A stretch of DNA of 8,850 bases from Lachnospiraceae bacterium (GCA_003519685.1 DOWG01000167.1:6614-15463), one strand, 5' to 3'. Counted from the first letter of the stretch, positions 1-7,620 are shown. Numbers and translations are program-made. Notes: a model not told the origin generated them from the letters alone.

Positions 1-25
1 AATTATAATTATAAAAAATAGGATT

Positions 26-31
26 AGGAGG
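26..31 (+). promoter_or_regulatory. Ribosome binding site of the GH31 gene
   Basis: A perfect AGGAGG lies 7 bases before the ATG at 39, which fixes that start. The 20 bases further upstream are almost pure A/T. Too little upstream sequence is present to judge a promoter. Confidence 0.9.
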
Positions 32-38
32 TTGTATA

Positions 39-1982
39 ATGAGATTTGAGATCAAAGAAGATGCTATCTATTTTACCAGGGACGGAGAGGTTGGGAAATT
101 GTCAGCCTGTGGAAAGGATAGTATCCGTTTTCAGGCATCACCAACTGGACAGCTGATAGATCAGGATTGGACGCTGATGCCGTATAAGGTTCAGGCAAAA
201 GCATGGTTGGATGGGAATACCGCCATCATTACGACCGGTAATATGAGTGCCAAAATGTATGAAAACGGAAGAATAGAGTATTATAGGAACGAAAAGAGAA
301 TATTGTCTGAAAAATGTGATCTGGCATTTGGATGTGGAATCCGCAATTATCATAATACAGCCAGTGGCTTGTGGAGCGCATGGGTGACCTTCGAGGCGAA
401 TGCTAAGGAACATTTCTATGGGCTAGGTCATGAGGCAACCGGCTGCTTTGACCTGAAGGGTTGTACCATCGACCTGAGGCATGTTAATGCAAAGTGCACA
501 ATTCCCTATGTTTATTCCTCCCTGGGATACGGCTTCCTGTGGAATATGCCATCCACCGGTAACTGCCAGCTTGGCAACAATCGGACAAGATGGGTGAGCG
601 ACAGTACCAGACAGGTGGATTATGTGGTAATCGGTGGTAACCCAAGAGAAACATCGGAGACTCTAGCGAATTTAACTGGACATGCACCTGCCATGCCAGA
701 CTGGGCGATGGGCTTCTGGCAGTGTAAGCTAAGATATGAGACCCAGGAGCAGGTTTTGGATATAGCGAGGAGATATAAGGAATTAGGCATTCCTGTTTCT
801 GTTATGGTTATTGATTATTTTCACTGGACCGAGCAGGGTGATTATAAGTTTGATCCGAAATACTGGCCGAATCCCAAGATGATGGCAGAAGAGCTCCATG
901 CCATGGGTATTAAGCTAATGGTATCCATGTGGCCTACAATTAATGAGAAGAGTGAAAACTATAGGGAAATGTTGGATAACAACATGCTGATCAGAACAGC
1001 GAGAGGCTCTAACCGGGTATTTGATTTCTACGGTCCCCAAGCAGAGATTGATCCGACAAATCCTCATACTAGGGAATTTGTATGGTCCAAATTAAAAAAG
1101 AATTATATCGATCAGGGTGTGGATTGTTTATGGTTTGATGAGGCTGAGCCAGAGATCCACCCGGAGCATTTTGATAATCTGATCCTGTATCTTGGAAGAG
1201 GGGATGAAGTTGGGCTGCTCTATCCTTACTATTATTCACAGCTGGTATATGACGGTATGAAGAAGGATGGCAAGGAGGATATCATCACCTTGTCCAGATG
1301 TGCCTATCTAGGTGCGCAGCGCTTTGGCACATTGGTATGGTCTGGAGACATTCCGTCTACCTTTGAGAGCCTGTCTGACCAGATAAAATCCGGACTGAAT
1401 ATGTCCATGTGTGGCATCCCCTGGTGGACGACGGACATTGGTGGCTTCTATGGGGGAGATATCGAATCGGATTATTTCAGAGAATTGATCATTCGCTGGT
1501 TCCAATATGGAGTCTTCTGCCCTGTCACCAGACTTCACGGTAGTAGGAATGGACATGATCGAACCAGGAACATTATCGAACCGACTGGAGGGGATAACGA
1601 ATTGTGGAGCTTTGGAGAGAAAAACTTTGAGATATTGAAGGAACTAGTTCTGTTACGTAACCGCCTACAGCCATACATCAAAAAGCATATGAACAAAGCC
1701 TCTGCTTTGGGAATTCCGGTGATGCGGCCCATGTTCTTTGATTATCCTGAGGATGAGATATGTTACTTGCTGGGTGAACAATATATGTTCGGTGATGACA
1801 TTCTTTTCGCGCCAATCACTAGACAGGGACAGACGATAAAAAACGTATATTTGCCTGAAGGTGAATGGATTCTTACCAAGGACCATTCTGTGTATGCCGG
1901 TGGTCAATGGTATGAGATACCAGTCCAAATCAGTGAATTCGTTGCATTTATTAAGAGCGGCACTGATACAATTGAATTGTAA
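39..1982 (+). CDS. GH31 glycoside hydrolase, probable alpha-xylosidase (YicI/XylS-like)
   Basis: This is a 647-residue retaining alpha-glycosidase of family GH31, most likely releasing alpha-xylosyl units from the non-reducing end of oligosaccharides. Residues about 1-215 form the N-terminal beta-sandwich. The (beta/alpha)8 barrel begins near the P220-D221-W222 motif and runs to about residue 550, followed by C-terminal beta domains. The catalytic nucleophile is seen as D367 in the motif LWFDEAEPE, and the acid/base as D437 in LVWSGDIPSTFESL. The stretch IPWWTTDIGGF and the RWFQYGVFCPVTRLHG segment are typical of the family. It is shorter than E. coli YicI (772 aa), mainly at the N-terminus. 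There is no signal peptide, so a cytoplasmic role is inferred. Residue 365, two before the nucleophile, is Trp where YicI has Lys414, so the xylosidase specificity is not certain; alpha-glucosidase or alpha-galactosidase remains possible. Sampled G+C is higher than in the downstream genes. A beta-galactosidase gene follows after 300 bases. Confidence 0.88.
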   Translation: MRFEIKEDAIYFTRDGEVGKLSACGKDSIRFQASPTGQLIDQDWTLMPYKVQAKAWLDGNTAIITTGNMSAKMYENGRIEYYRNEKRILSEKCDLAFGCGIRNYHNTASGLWSAWVTFEANAKEHFYGLGHEATGCFDLKGCTIDLRHVNAKCTIPYVYSSLGYGFLWNMPSTGNCQLGNNRTRWVSDSTRQVDYVVIGGNPRETSETLANLTGHAPAMPDWAMGFWQCKLRYETQEQVLDIARRYKELGIPVSVMVIDYFHWTEQGDYKFDPKYWPNPKMMAEELHAMGIKLMVSMWPTINEKSENYREMLDNNMLIRTARGSNRVFDFYGPQAEIDPTNPHTREFVWSKLKKNYIDQGVDCLWFDEAEPEIHPEHFDNLILYLGRGDEVGLLYPYYYSQLVYDGMKKDGKEDIITLSRCAYLGAQRFGTLVWSGDIPSTFESLSDQIKSGLNMSMCGIPWWTTDIGGFYGGDIESDYFRELIIRWFQYGVFCPVTRLHGSRNGHDRTRNIIEPTGGDNELWSFGEKNFEILKELVLLRNRLQPYIKKHMNKASALGIPVMRPMFFDYPEDEICYLLGEQYMFGDDILFAPITRQGQTIKNVYLPEGEWILTKDHSVYAGGQWYEIPVQISEFVAFIKSGTDTIEL

Positions 1983-1983
1983 T

Positions 1984-2012
1984 TTAATACTACTGCCAGA
2001 TTTTGATATAAT
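1984..2012 (+). promoter_or_regulatory. Candidate sigma-A promoter with extended -10
   Basis: A TATAAT -10 box at 2007-2012 is preceded by TG at the extended -10 position (TGATATAAT, 2004-2012). A weak -35-like TTAATA (1984-1989) sits exactly 17 bases upstream. The site starts just after the stop codon of the GH31 gene and would give a transcript with a leader of roughly 260 bases before the GH42 start. It suggests that the GH42 and GH2 genes can be transcribed separately from GH31. It is read by eye from consensus only. Confidence 0.45.
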
Positions 2013-2074
2013 TTTTACCTTTACATAAAGATCTTACTGAACCTATGATATTTGATGTATTTTACCTATAAAAA

Positions 2075-2123
2075 TGAGTATTAAATAATCATTCATTCTT
2101 TAATATAATATAAATAATACTCA
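2075..2123. repeat. 9-bp inverted repeat with 31-base AT-rich loop
   Basis: The left arm TGAGTATTA (2075-2083) is the exact reverse complement of the right arm TAATACTCA (2115-2123). The loop is almost entirely A/T. No run of T follows, so it is not a standard terminator. It could be an operator with separated half-sites or a weak transcript structure; chance in AT-rich DNA is also possible. Confidence 0.35.
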
Positions 2124-2203
2124 ATGATGTAAGTAAACACGTTAAAAATATAGTACTAAAACGAGAGGAAGATTGTTTAATCATTTATTCACAAAGTTAG
2201 TGA

Positions 2204-2223
2204 CTGCGTAAACAAAGACGCAG
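2204..2223 (+). repeat. Small stem-loop in the GH42 leader
   Basis: CTGCGT (2204-2209) pairs perfectly with ACGCAG (2218-2223) across an 8-base loop. A second 5-bp pairing, CAAAG (2192-2196) with CTTTG (2224-2228), could extend it across a 7-base left-side bulge. No T-tract follows. It ends about 60 bases before the GH42 start and could be a minor leader structure. Confidence 0.35.
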
Positions 2224-2235
2224 CTTTGCTCTAGC

Positions 2236-2249
2236 ACAAGTTACATATG
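2236..2249 (+). promoter_or_regulatory. Shared 14-bp motif, copy 1 (putative operator)
   Basis: ACAAGTTACATATG occurs here and again, exactly but reverse-complemented, at 7562-7575 upstream of the GH43 gene. This copy sits inside a small inverted repeat, GTTAC (2240-2244) and GTAAC (2251-2255), and lies 33 bases before the GH42 start codon. The position suggests a binding site for a shared regulator or an mRNA element; that is inference. Confidence 0.4.
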
Positions 2250-2272
2250 CGTAACATAACTTACGTAGGAAT

Positions 2273-2276
2273 GGAG
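2273..2276 (+). promoter_or_regulatory. Ribosome binding site deciding the GH42 start
   Basis: GGAG lies 6 bases before the ATG at 2283. The in-frame ATGs at 2247 and 2271 lack a properly spaced site (nothing before 2247; TAGGA directly abutting 2271). The start at 2283 is therefore preferred. Confidence 0.7.
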
Positions 2277-2282
2277 AAAACC

Positions 2283-4304
2283 ATGATTGATAGCGGTAAA
2301 GTAAATAAGATGGTATTTGGCGGAGATTACAACCCGGAACAATGGGATCAGGAAACAAGGCAGGAGGATATGCGGCTTCTTAAGCTTGCGAATGTGGATA
2401 TCCTGACATTGAATGTATTTAGCTGGGCTGCATTACAGAAGGATGATGATGTATATGATTTTTCTGACCTGGACAGTATTATGGAAATGGTTCGGGCAAA
2501 TGGCTTTAAGGTATGCCTTGCCACTTCTACAGGGGCCCATCCAGCCTGGATGGCGAAGAAATACCCTGAGATTTTAAGAACGGAGTTTAGCGGAACAAGA
2601 CGTAAATTCGGCGGCAGACATAATTCCTGTCCGAACAGTGAGGTATTCAAGAAATTTTCTACCAAACTGGCTTCCAAATTAGCAGAACGTTATAAGGATT
2701 ATGATAATATTGTGGCCTGGCATATTTCCAATGAATATGGTGGTGCCTGCTATTGTGAAAATTGTGAGAAAGTCTTCCGTATCTGGCTGAGAAATAAATA
2801 CAAGACAATCGAAAATCTGAACAAAGCCTGGAACACTTCTTTCTGGGGACATACCTTCTATGCCTGGGACGAAATTGTTGTACCGAATATACAAAGCGAA
2901 CATTTTGGCGAGGATCGGACGATGTTCCAGGGCATTTCTCTGGATTATGCAAGATTTAATTCGGATAGTATGTTAGAAAACTATAAGGCAGAATACGAAG
3001 CGGTTAAAGCCTTTACCCCGGATATTCCGGTTACCACCAACCTGATGGGCTTTTATAAGCTATTGGATTATCAGAAATGGGCTAAGTATATGGACTTCAT
3101 TTCCTGGGACAGTTATCCGTCTGTTTCGGAATCGATAGAAGATACAGCAATCAAGCATGATTTGATGCGTAGCTTAAAGAGCGGCTTGCCATTTATTCTG
3201 ATGGAACAGACACCCAGTGTTACGAACTGGCAGTCGTACAACTCATTAAAGCGTCCGGGAGTGATGCGCCTATTGAGTTATCAGGCGGTTGCTCATGGTT
3301 CCGATGCCGTAATGTTCTTCCAAATGAGACGCAGCATTGGTGCCTGTGAAAAATTCCACGGTGCAGTCATCGATCATGCAGGTCATGAGAATACCAGAGT
3401 GTTTCGAGAGTGCCAGGCACTGGGAGAGGAACTGAAACAATTAGGTAGCCTGACTTTGGGTGCCCGAACAGAAGCGAAGGTAGCTATTTTGTTCGACTGG
3501 GATAACTGGTGGGCGATTGAATATTCTGCAGGACCAAGTGTGGACTTGAAATATTATGATGAAATCATGAACTACTACAGAGCGTTTCATCGTAGGAATA
3601 TATCCGTAGATATCATCAGCGTGGAAGTGGATTTGTCCAAATATCGTCTTGTAATCGCTCCGTTAATGTATATGGTAAAGGGTGATTATGATGAGAAATT
3701 AAAGGCTTATGTAAAGAATGGAGGAACTTTTGTCACCAGCTTCTTCAGTGGTATCGTAGAGGAACATGATCTTGTTACGGTAGGTGGTTATCCCGGAAAG
3801 CTCCGGGAACTCCTGGGTATTTGGGTCGAAGAAATTGATGGATTACCAAACGGTAAAGAAAATCAATTTGAATATCAGGGAAATACGTATCCGGCAAGGC
3901 TATTATGCGATATCATGCATCCGGAAGGTGCGGAGGTTCTTGGCACCTATCAGACGGATTTTTACCGGAATACTCCAGTACTGACGAAGAACTGCTACGG
4001 CAGCGGAGAAGCATACTATGTTGGAACCCGTTCCGATGAACTCTTTTATGAGACTTTCTTTGATCAATTATGCAATCGGCTTAATATAAAACCGGTTTTG
4101 AATACACCAAAGGGTGTTGAGGCTACGGTAAGAAAGAATGAGAATGGTGAATTTACCTTTGTTCTAAATCACCAGGAGAACGAAGAACAGGTTACTCTGA
4201 ATGCAGATTATACGGACATGATAACCGGTAGGAAATACCAAAAAGGTTGCATACTGAAGCTGGAACCGAAAGCGGTATTGATATTAGAAGCAGACAATGT
4301 GTAA
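2283..4304 (+). CDS. GH42 beta-galactosidase
   Basis: The 673-residue product is a retaining beta-galactosidase of family GH42, close to the usual family length of about 650-690. It opens with the family signature MVFGGDYNPEQWD, the first strand of the (beta/alpha)8 barrel. The acid/base is E151 in WHISNEYGG and the nucleophile is E308 in ILMEQTPS. Four cysteines, C116, C156, C158 and C161 (the CYCENC cluster), match the zinc site known from the Thermus A4 enzyme. After about residue 390 come the GH42 trimerisation domain and a small C-terminal beta domain. There is no signal peptide, so it is inferred to hydrolyse imported galactosides inside the cell. GH42 enzymes generally prefer plant- or host-derived galacto-oligosaccharides over lactose. 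It is followed after 67 bases by a second, unrelated beta-galactosidase. An upstream ATG at 2247 would add 12 residues (MRNITYVGMEKT) but has no ribosome binding site and would overlap the shared 14-bp motif. Confidence 0.93.
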   Translation: MIDSGKVNKMVFGGDYNPEQWDQETRQEDMRLLKLANVDILTLNVFSWAALQKDDDVYDFSDLDSIMEMVRANGFKVCLATSTGAHPAWMAKKYPEILRTEFSGTRRKFGGRHNSCPNSEVFKKFSTKLASKLAERYKDYDNIVAWHISNEYGGACYCENCEKVFRIWLRNKYKTIENLNKAWNTSFWGHTFYAWDEIVVPNIQSEHFGEDRTMFQGISLDYARFNSDSMLENYKAEYEAVKAFTPDIPVTTNLMGFYKLLDYQKWAKYMDFISWDSYPSVSESIEDTAIKHDLMRSLKSGLPFILMEQTPSVTNWQSYNSLKRPGVMRLLSYQAVAHGSDAVMFFQMRRSIGACEKFHGAVIDHAGHENTRVFRECQALGEELKQLGSLTLGARTEAKVAILFDWDNWWAIEYSAGPSVDLKYYDEIMNYYRAFHRRNISVDIISVEVDLSKYRLVIAPLMYMVKGDYDEKLKAYVKNGGTFVTSFFSGIVEEHDLVTVGGYPGKLRELLGIWVEEIDGLPNGKENQFEYQGNTYPARLLCDIMHPEGAEVLGTYQTDFYRNTPVLTKNCYGSGEAYYVGTRSDELFYETFFDQLCNRLNIKPVLNTPKGVEATVRKNENGEFTFVLNHQENEEQVTLNADYTDMITGRKYQKGCILKLEPKAVLILEADNV

Positions 4305-4320
4305 TTTGTTTCGTAATTTG
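4301..4320. repeat. Tandem GTAATTTG direct repeat at the GH42 stop
   Basis: GTAATTTG occurs at 4301-4308 and again at 4313-4320, a period of 12 bases. The first copy includes the GH42 stop codon. It could be incidental; no function is assigned. Confidence 0.25.
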
Positions 4321-4371
4321 AGCCTGCGGCACAAAGTTTGCGGTTTGTCAAGAAAGGGCATGGTAATTACT

Positions 4372-7300
4372 ATGAATAGAGATTGGGAAAATCAGTATGT
4401 AACACAAAGAAATCGCTATCCGATGCATTCACCTTATGGTGTATATGAATCGGTGGAGCAGGCATTGGACTTCGATCGTTCTGCTTCAAAATATGTTCAA
4501 AGCTTGAACGGAAAATGGAAATTTAAAATTTTCGAAAATCCGTTCAAAGTTCCAGATGGTTTTGAGCAGATGGATTATGATGATACTAGTTGGGATACGA
4601 TACCCGTACCTTCAAACTGGGAGCTTCATGGCTATGGTAAGCCGGTCTATACGAATGTCATATATCCATTTGAGAGAGAGTGGTGTGATTCCCACTTTGA
4701 ATTGGAGATTGCAAAGCGGAAGGTGGAGCTGAATGCTCCATATGTTCCGGAGAAAAATCTAACGGGATGTTATCGTACGAGCTTCGACATTCCTGATGAT
4801 TATGATGGGAGAGATATCCTGATCGAATTTGGAGGAGTTGAATCCTGCTTTTACCTCTATATAAATGGTATCGAAATTGGATACTCACAGGACAGTAAGC
4901 TAGATGCAACCTTTGATATAACCCATGCTGTAAAAAAAGGCACTAATGTAATGGCAGTTAAAGTACTTCAATTCTGTGACGGTACTTATCTGGAGGATCA
5001 GGATTATTGGCATATCTCAGGTATTTATCGTGAGGTAAAAATATATGCAAAAGCAAAGCAACATCTTTATGATTATAAGGTTGAAACTTTATTTGAGGGT
5101 GATAACTTCAAAGAGTCAGAATTACGAATCGTTCTTTACCCGAATAATACAGTGAGAGGTTACGGCGAGTGCTTTGTAAAATTAAGTTTATATAATGCCA
5201 AGAAGGAATTGGTTACAACTGCACAAAGCAAGCCCTACGCACAATGCGTCGGCTACCTGAAAGCGAATTTTATAGCAGTCACTTCAGTTAAGGTTAAGGA
5301 ACCGAGGTTATGGTCTGCGGAGAATCCATATCTATATTCACTGGTTATGGAGACTGTCGACGGTGCGGGTAATGTTACAGATATAGAAAGTACAAAAGTA
5401 GGCTTTCGTAAAATTGAAATCAATAAGGATGGTGTGCTTTGTTTAAACGGAAAACGTCTCATTGTTCGCGGGGTTAATTTACATGAGTTTTGTCCGGAAA
5501 CCGGAAGGGTTATAACAAAAGAATATATGCAGCAGCAGATTATCTGTATGAAGCAATTGAATTTTAATGCAGTACGTACTAGTCATTATCCTCATGTGAA
5601 CGAATGGTATGACCTGTGTGACGAGATGGGAATTTACCTTGTAGATGAGGCAAACCTTGAAACCCACGGCTATGGAGGACAGTTAAGCCATTCACCGGAA
5701 TGGACTGCAGCTTATATGGAGCGGGCAACCCGCATGGTGCTAAGGGATAAAAACCATCCTTCTGTAATACTTTGGTCACTTGGCAACGAATCCGGAGCTG
5801 GCATAAATCATGCAGCGATGTATGGATGGATCAAAGAATACGATAAGACCAGATATGTTCAATATGAATCCTGTAATCCGGGAGCTAATATTACTGATAT
5901 TCTTGCTCCTATGTATTGCTCCAAAGACTGGATCGAGGAAAAGATGGCAGATAGGAAGGATCTCAGGCCTTTTATCATGTGTGAATACGCTTATGCGAAG
6001 AGTAATAGCAATGGTAACTTCATGGATTATTGGGAGCTGGTTGATAAATATCCCCGTTTTCAAGGCGGATTTATCTGGGATTTCCAAGATAAAGCCTTAA
6101 CACTGAGAAATGAAGATGGGTCGATTAAATATGTCTACGGCGGAGCTTTTCAGGAAGCGATTATAGAAAGCACGGAAGATATGTGTCTGAATGGAGTTGT
6201 ATTACCGGATCTAAGTTGGAAGCCCTCTGCCTATGAAATTAAAAATTGTCAGGCACCGGTTAAGGTTATTCGTGAGGTAGAGACGTTTTCTGGGCAAATT
6301 AGTTATAAAATTAAAAATAATTATCAGTTTACGGATCTTAGTCATTTACGAATTACCTGGGAATTAGAATATGACGGTATGCTGAAAGAACAAGGTGAAC
6401 TAAAACAGTACTTTACTCCTGCCGGTGAGGCTGAATTGTTGGATCTTCCGCTGGAACACGATAATATTATTGGAGAAGCTTATTTGAACCTAAAGGTTTC
6501 ACTAAGGGAGGATACGGACTATGCACAGGCTGGCTATACTGTATATACCTATCAGCTTCCTCTTATGCAATCGGTATTAAGCAGGAAAGAAACCTGCATC
6601 TTGGGTGAGAAGCTTTCTATGATGGAATCAGAGCAGGAGATTATCATCACTGGACAGAATACCAAGATTTTATTTGACAAACAGGACTGTTCTTTCACAC
6701 AAGTTATATTAAAAGGCATTGCTAGAATGGTTGGCGGTCATGACAATTTCTACAGACCTGCAACAGGAATTGATGAAGGTGTGAAGAATCCGGGTACGAA
6801 TTATGCTTGGGATTGGAAAGAAGAAGGTTTGAATGAACCTATTATTAAAGTATTAAATATTAAAACAGCTGTAACAGATCATCAGATTTTCATTTTTACT
6901 GAGGTTTCCTATCAAGATGGAAAACTAAAGGTATCTTCACAATATCGGATTGGAAGTGAAGGAATCGAGATTACGAAGTCGGTGGTAAATAATTGTTCCA
7001 GTAATACGATACCAAGAATCGGTATGACTTTTATCCTTCCTGAGGAATACAACCTAATTAACTGGTATGGCAGAGGACCCTGGGATAATTACTGCGACAG
7101 AAAAACCGCAGCACAGATTGGATGCTATCATAGTACTGTATCCGAACAATATACTCCTTATATTAAACCTGTGGAATGTGGAGGAAAAGAGGATGTAAGA
7201 TATCTGACCGTAAAGAGTGTAACAGATCATGGAATTTGCGTTTCGGGTTCAGAACCTTTTCATTTTGACATTCATGATTATTCTATCAAAGCATGTGATC

Positions 7301-7467
7301 AAGCTGCTTATGAAGATGAAATCCTTAGAGATAATAAAATCTATCTGAATATTGACTATAAACATACAGGGGTTGGCGGAGATAATGGCTGGACGAGAAA
7401 TATTCATAAAGAATACCTTATCGGTAGAGGATTTTATCATTATCAATTTGCGATTGAAGCATTATAA
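4372..7467 (+). CDS. lacZ: GH2 beta-galactosidase, LacZ type
   Basis: The 1031-residue product matches E. coli LacZ (1024 aa) from end to end in domain order. It has an N-terminal sugar-binding domain with the opening RDWENQYVTQRNRYP, an Ig-like domain, and a TIM barrel from about residue 370. The C-terminal beta-galactosidase small-chain domain ends in the TGVGGDNGW and GRGFYHYQ motifs. The acid/base is E473 in WSLGNESGAG and the nucleophile is E538 in IMCEYAYAKSNSNG, equivalent to E461 and E537 of LacZ. E430 and H432 in DEANLETHG correspond to its magnesium ligands. It has no signal peptide and is inferred to be cytoplasmic, removing terminal beta-galactosyl residues. It probably shares a transcript with GH42 (67-base gap, no terminator). 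The start is uncertain: the reading frame is open back to an ATG at 4297 that overlaps the GH42 stop, and an ATG at 4360 lies 1 base after AAAGGG. The choice of 4372 rests on alignment with the LacZ N-terminus. The symbol denotes family likeness, not proof that lactose is the substrate. Confidence 0.94.
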   Translation: MNRDWENQYVTQRNRYPMHSPYGVYESVEQALDFDRSASKYVQSLNGKWKFKIFENPFKVPDGFEQMDYDDTSWDTIPVPSNWELHGYGKPVYTNVIYPFEREWCDSHFELEIAKRKVELNAPYVPEKNLTGCYRTSFDIPDDYDGRDILIEFGGVESCFYLYINGIEIGYSQDSKLDATFDITHAVKKGTNVMAVKVLQFCDGTYLEDQDYWHISGIYREVKIYAKAKQHLYDYKVETLFEGDNFKESELRIVLYPNNTVRGYGECFVKLSLYNAKKELVTTAQSKPYAQCVGYLKANFIAVTSVKVKEPRLWSAENPYLYSLVMETVDGAGNVTDIESTKVGFRKIEINKDGVLCLNGKRLIVRGVNLHEFCPETGRVITKEYMQQQIICMKQLNFNAVRTSHYPHVNEWYDLCDEMGIYLVDEANLETHGYGGQLSHSPEWTAAYMERATRMVLRDKNHPSVILWSLGNESGAGINHAAMYGWIKEYDKTRYVQYESCNPGANITDILAPMYCSKDWIEEKMADRKDLRPFIMCEYAYAKSNSNGNFMDYWELVDKYPRFQGGFIWDFQDKALTLRNEDGSIKYVYGGAFQEAIIESTEDMCLNGVVLPDLSWKPSAYEIKNCQAPVKVIREVETFSGQISYKIKNNYQFTDLSHLRITWELEYDGMLKEQGELKQYFTPAGEAELLDLPLEHDNIIGEAYLNLKVSLREDTDYAQAGYTVYTYQLPLMQSVLSRKETCILGEKLSMMESEQEIIITGQNTKILFDKQDCSFTQVILKGIARMVGGHDNFYRPATGIDEGVKNPGTNYAWDWKEEGLNEPIIKVLNIKTAVTDHQIFIFTEVSYQDGKLKVSSQYRIGSEGIEITKSVVNNCSSNTIPRIGMTFILPEEYNLINWYGRGPWDNYCDRKTAAQIGCYHSTVSEQYTPYIKPVECGGKEDVRYLTVKSVTDHGICVSGSEPFHFDIHDYSIKACDQAAYEDEILRDNKIYLNIDYKHTGVGGDNGWTRNIHKEYLIGRGFYHYQFAIEAL

Positions 7468-7517
7468 TCGATTGCAAAAAAGGATAATTATTTAGCAAAA
7501 CGCTTTATTGTTAAGAC

Positions 7518-7544
7518 TTACAGAAAATGTTATGATTGCTGTAA
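7518..7544. repeat. Weak 6-bp inverted repeat
   Basis: TTACAG (7518-7523) is the reverse complement of CTGTAA (7539-7544), with a 15-base gap. It lies between the GH2 stop and the GH43 start. It is short enough to be chance, but could be half-sites of an operator. Confidence 0.2.
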
Positions 7545-7561
7545 AGAAATTGATAGACATA

Positions 7562-7575
7562 CATATGTAACTTGT
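7562..7575 (-). promoter_or_regulatory. Shared 14-bp motif, copy 2 (putative operator)
   Basis: CATATGTAACTTGT is the exact reverse complement of the motif at 2236-2249. Here the core lies in a perfect 10-bp palindrome, TACATATGTA (7560-7569). It sits about 60 bases before the GH43 start. A further 8-mer, TAACATAA, also occurs near both copies (2252-2259 and 7603-7610), on the same strand. A binding site for a common regulator is an inference. Confidence 0.4.
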
Positions 7576-7580
7576 AGGTG

Positions 7581-7604
7581 TAGGCATTTTAATTTAAATG
7601 CCTA
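7581..7604 (+). repeat. Perfect 9-bp stem-loop before GH43
   Basis: TAGGCATTT (7581-7589) pairs exactly with AAATGCCTA (7596-7604) around a 6-base loop, TAATTT. The sequence after it has no T-tract, so it does not look like a standard intrinsic terminator. It lies 29 bases before the GH43 ATG and 16 bases before the ribosome binding site. It could be an mRNA processing or stability hairpin, an operator, or a weak attenuator separating the GH2 and GH43 genes. Confidence 0.6.
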
Positions 7605-7620
7605 ACATAATTAATTTAAC

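Larger units (their letters stand above)
2013..2282 (+). other. Long leader region before the GH42 gene
   Basis: This stretch between GH31 and GH42 holds no credible ORF and no hairpin with a T-tract, so no intrinsic terminator is visible for GH31. The first part is very AT-rich and contains a 9-bp inverted repeat. The last 90 bases are richer in G+C and contain a small hairpin and a 14-bp motif shared with the GH43 upstream region. I recognise no known riboswitch class or tRNA here. Confidence 0.5.

Noticed and set aside
138..1928. Several antisense open frames within the GH31 gene
   Set aside because: They lie fully opposite a gene with intact family motifs, have no recognisable domains, and are what long coding DNA produces by chance.
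2125..2140. Possible cre-like site in the GH42 leader
   Set aside because: The outer bases resemble the consensus but the central CG is absent.
2247..2282. N-terminal extension of the GH42 protein from an ATG at 2247
   Set aside because: There is no Shine-Dalgarno sequence before it, the extra 12 residues are not part of the family, and the region overlaps the shared palindromic motif. The start at 2283 has GGAG at good spacing.
5810..6100. A 96-codon + strand frame inside the GH2 gene (and similar frames at 3784-3984 and 7833-8063)
   Set aside because: They are out-of-frame shadows of GH2, GH42 and GH43, whose own frames carry the catalytic residues through these regions.
7468..7500. Intrinsic terminator directly after the GH2 stop
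   Set aside because: There is an A-run (TTGCAAAAAAGG) but no preceding stem and no T-tract on the + strand.
7494..7508. Possible catabolite-responsive element (cre) around AGCAAAACGCTTTAT
   Set aside because: It keeps the central CG and the preceding A residues but misses three positions of the WTGNAANCGNWNNCW consensus, including the TG.
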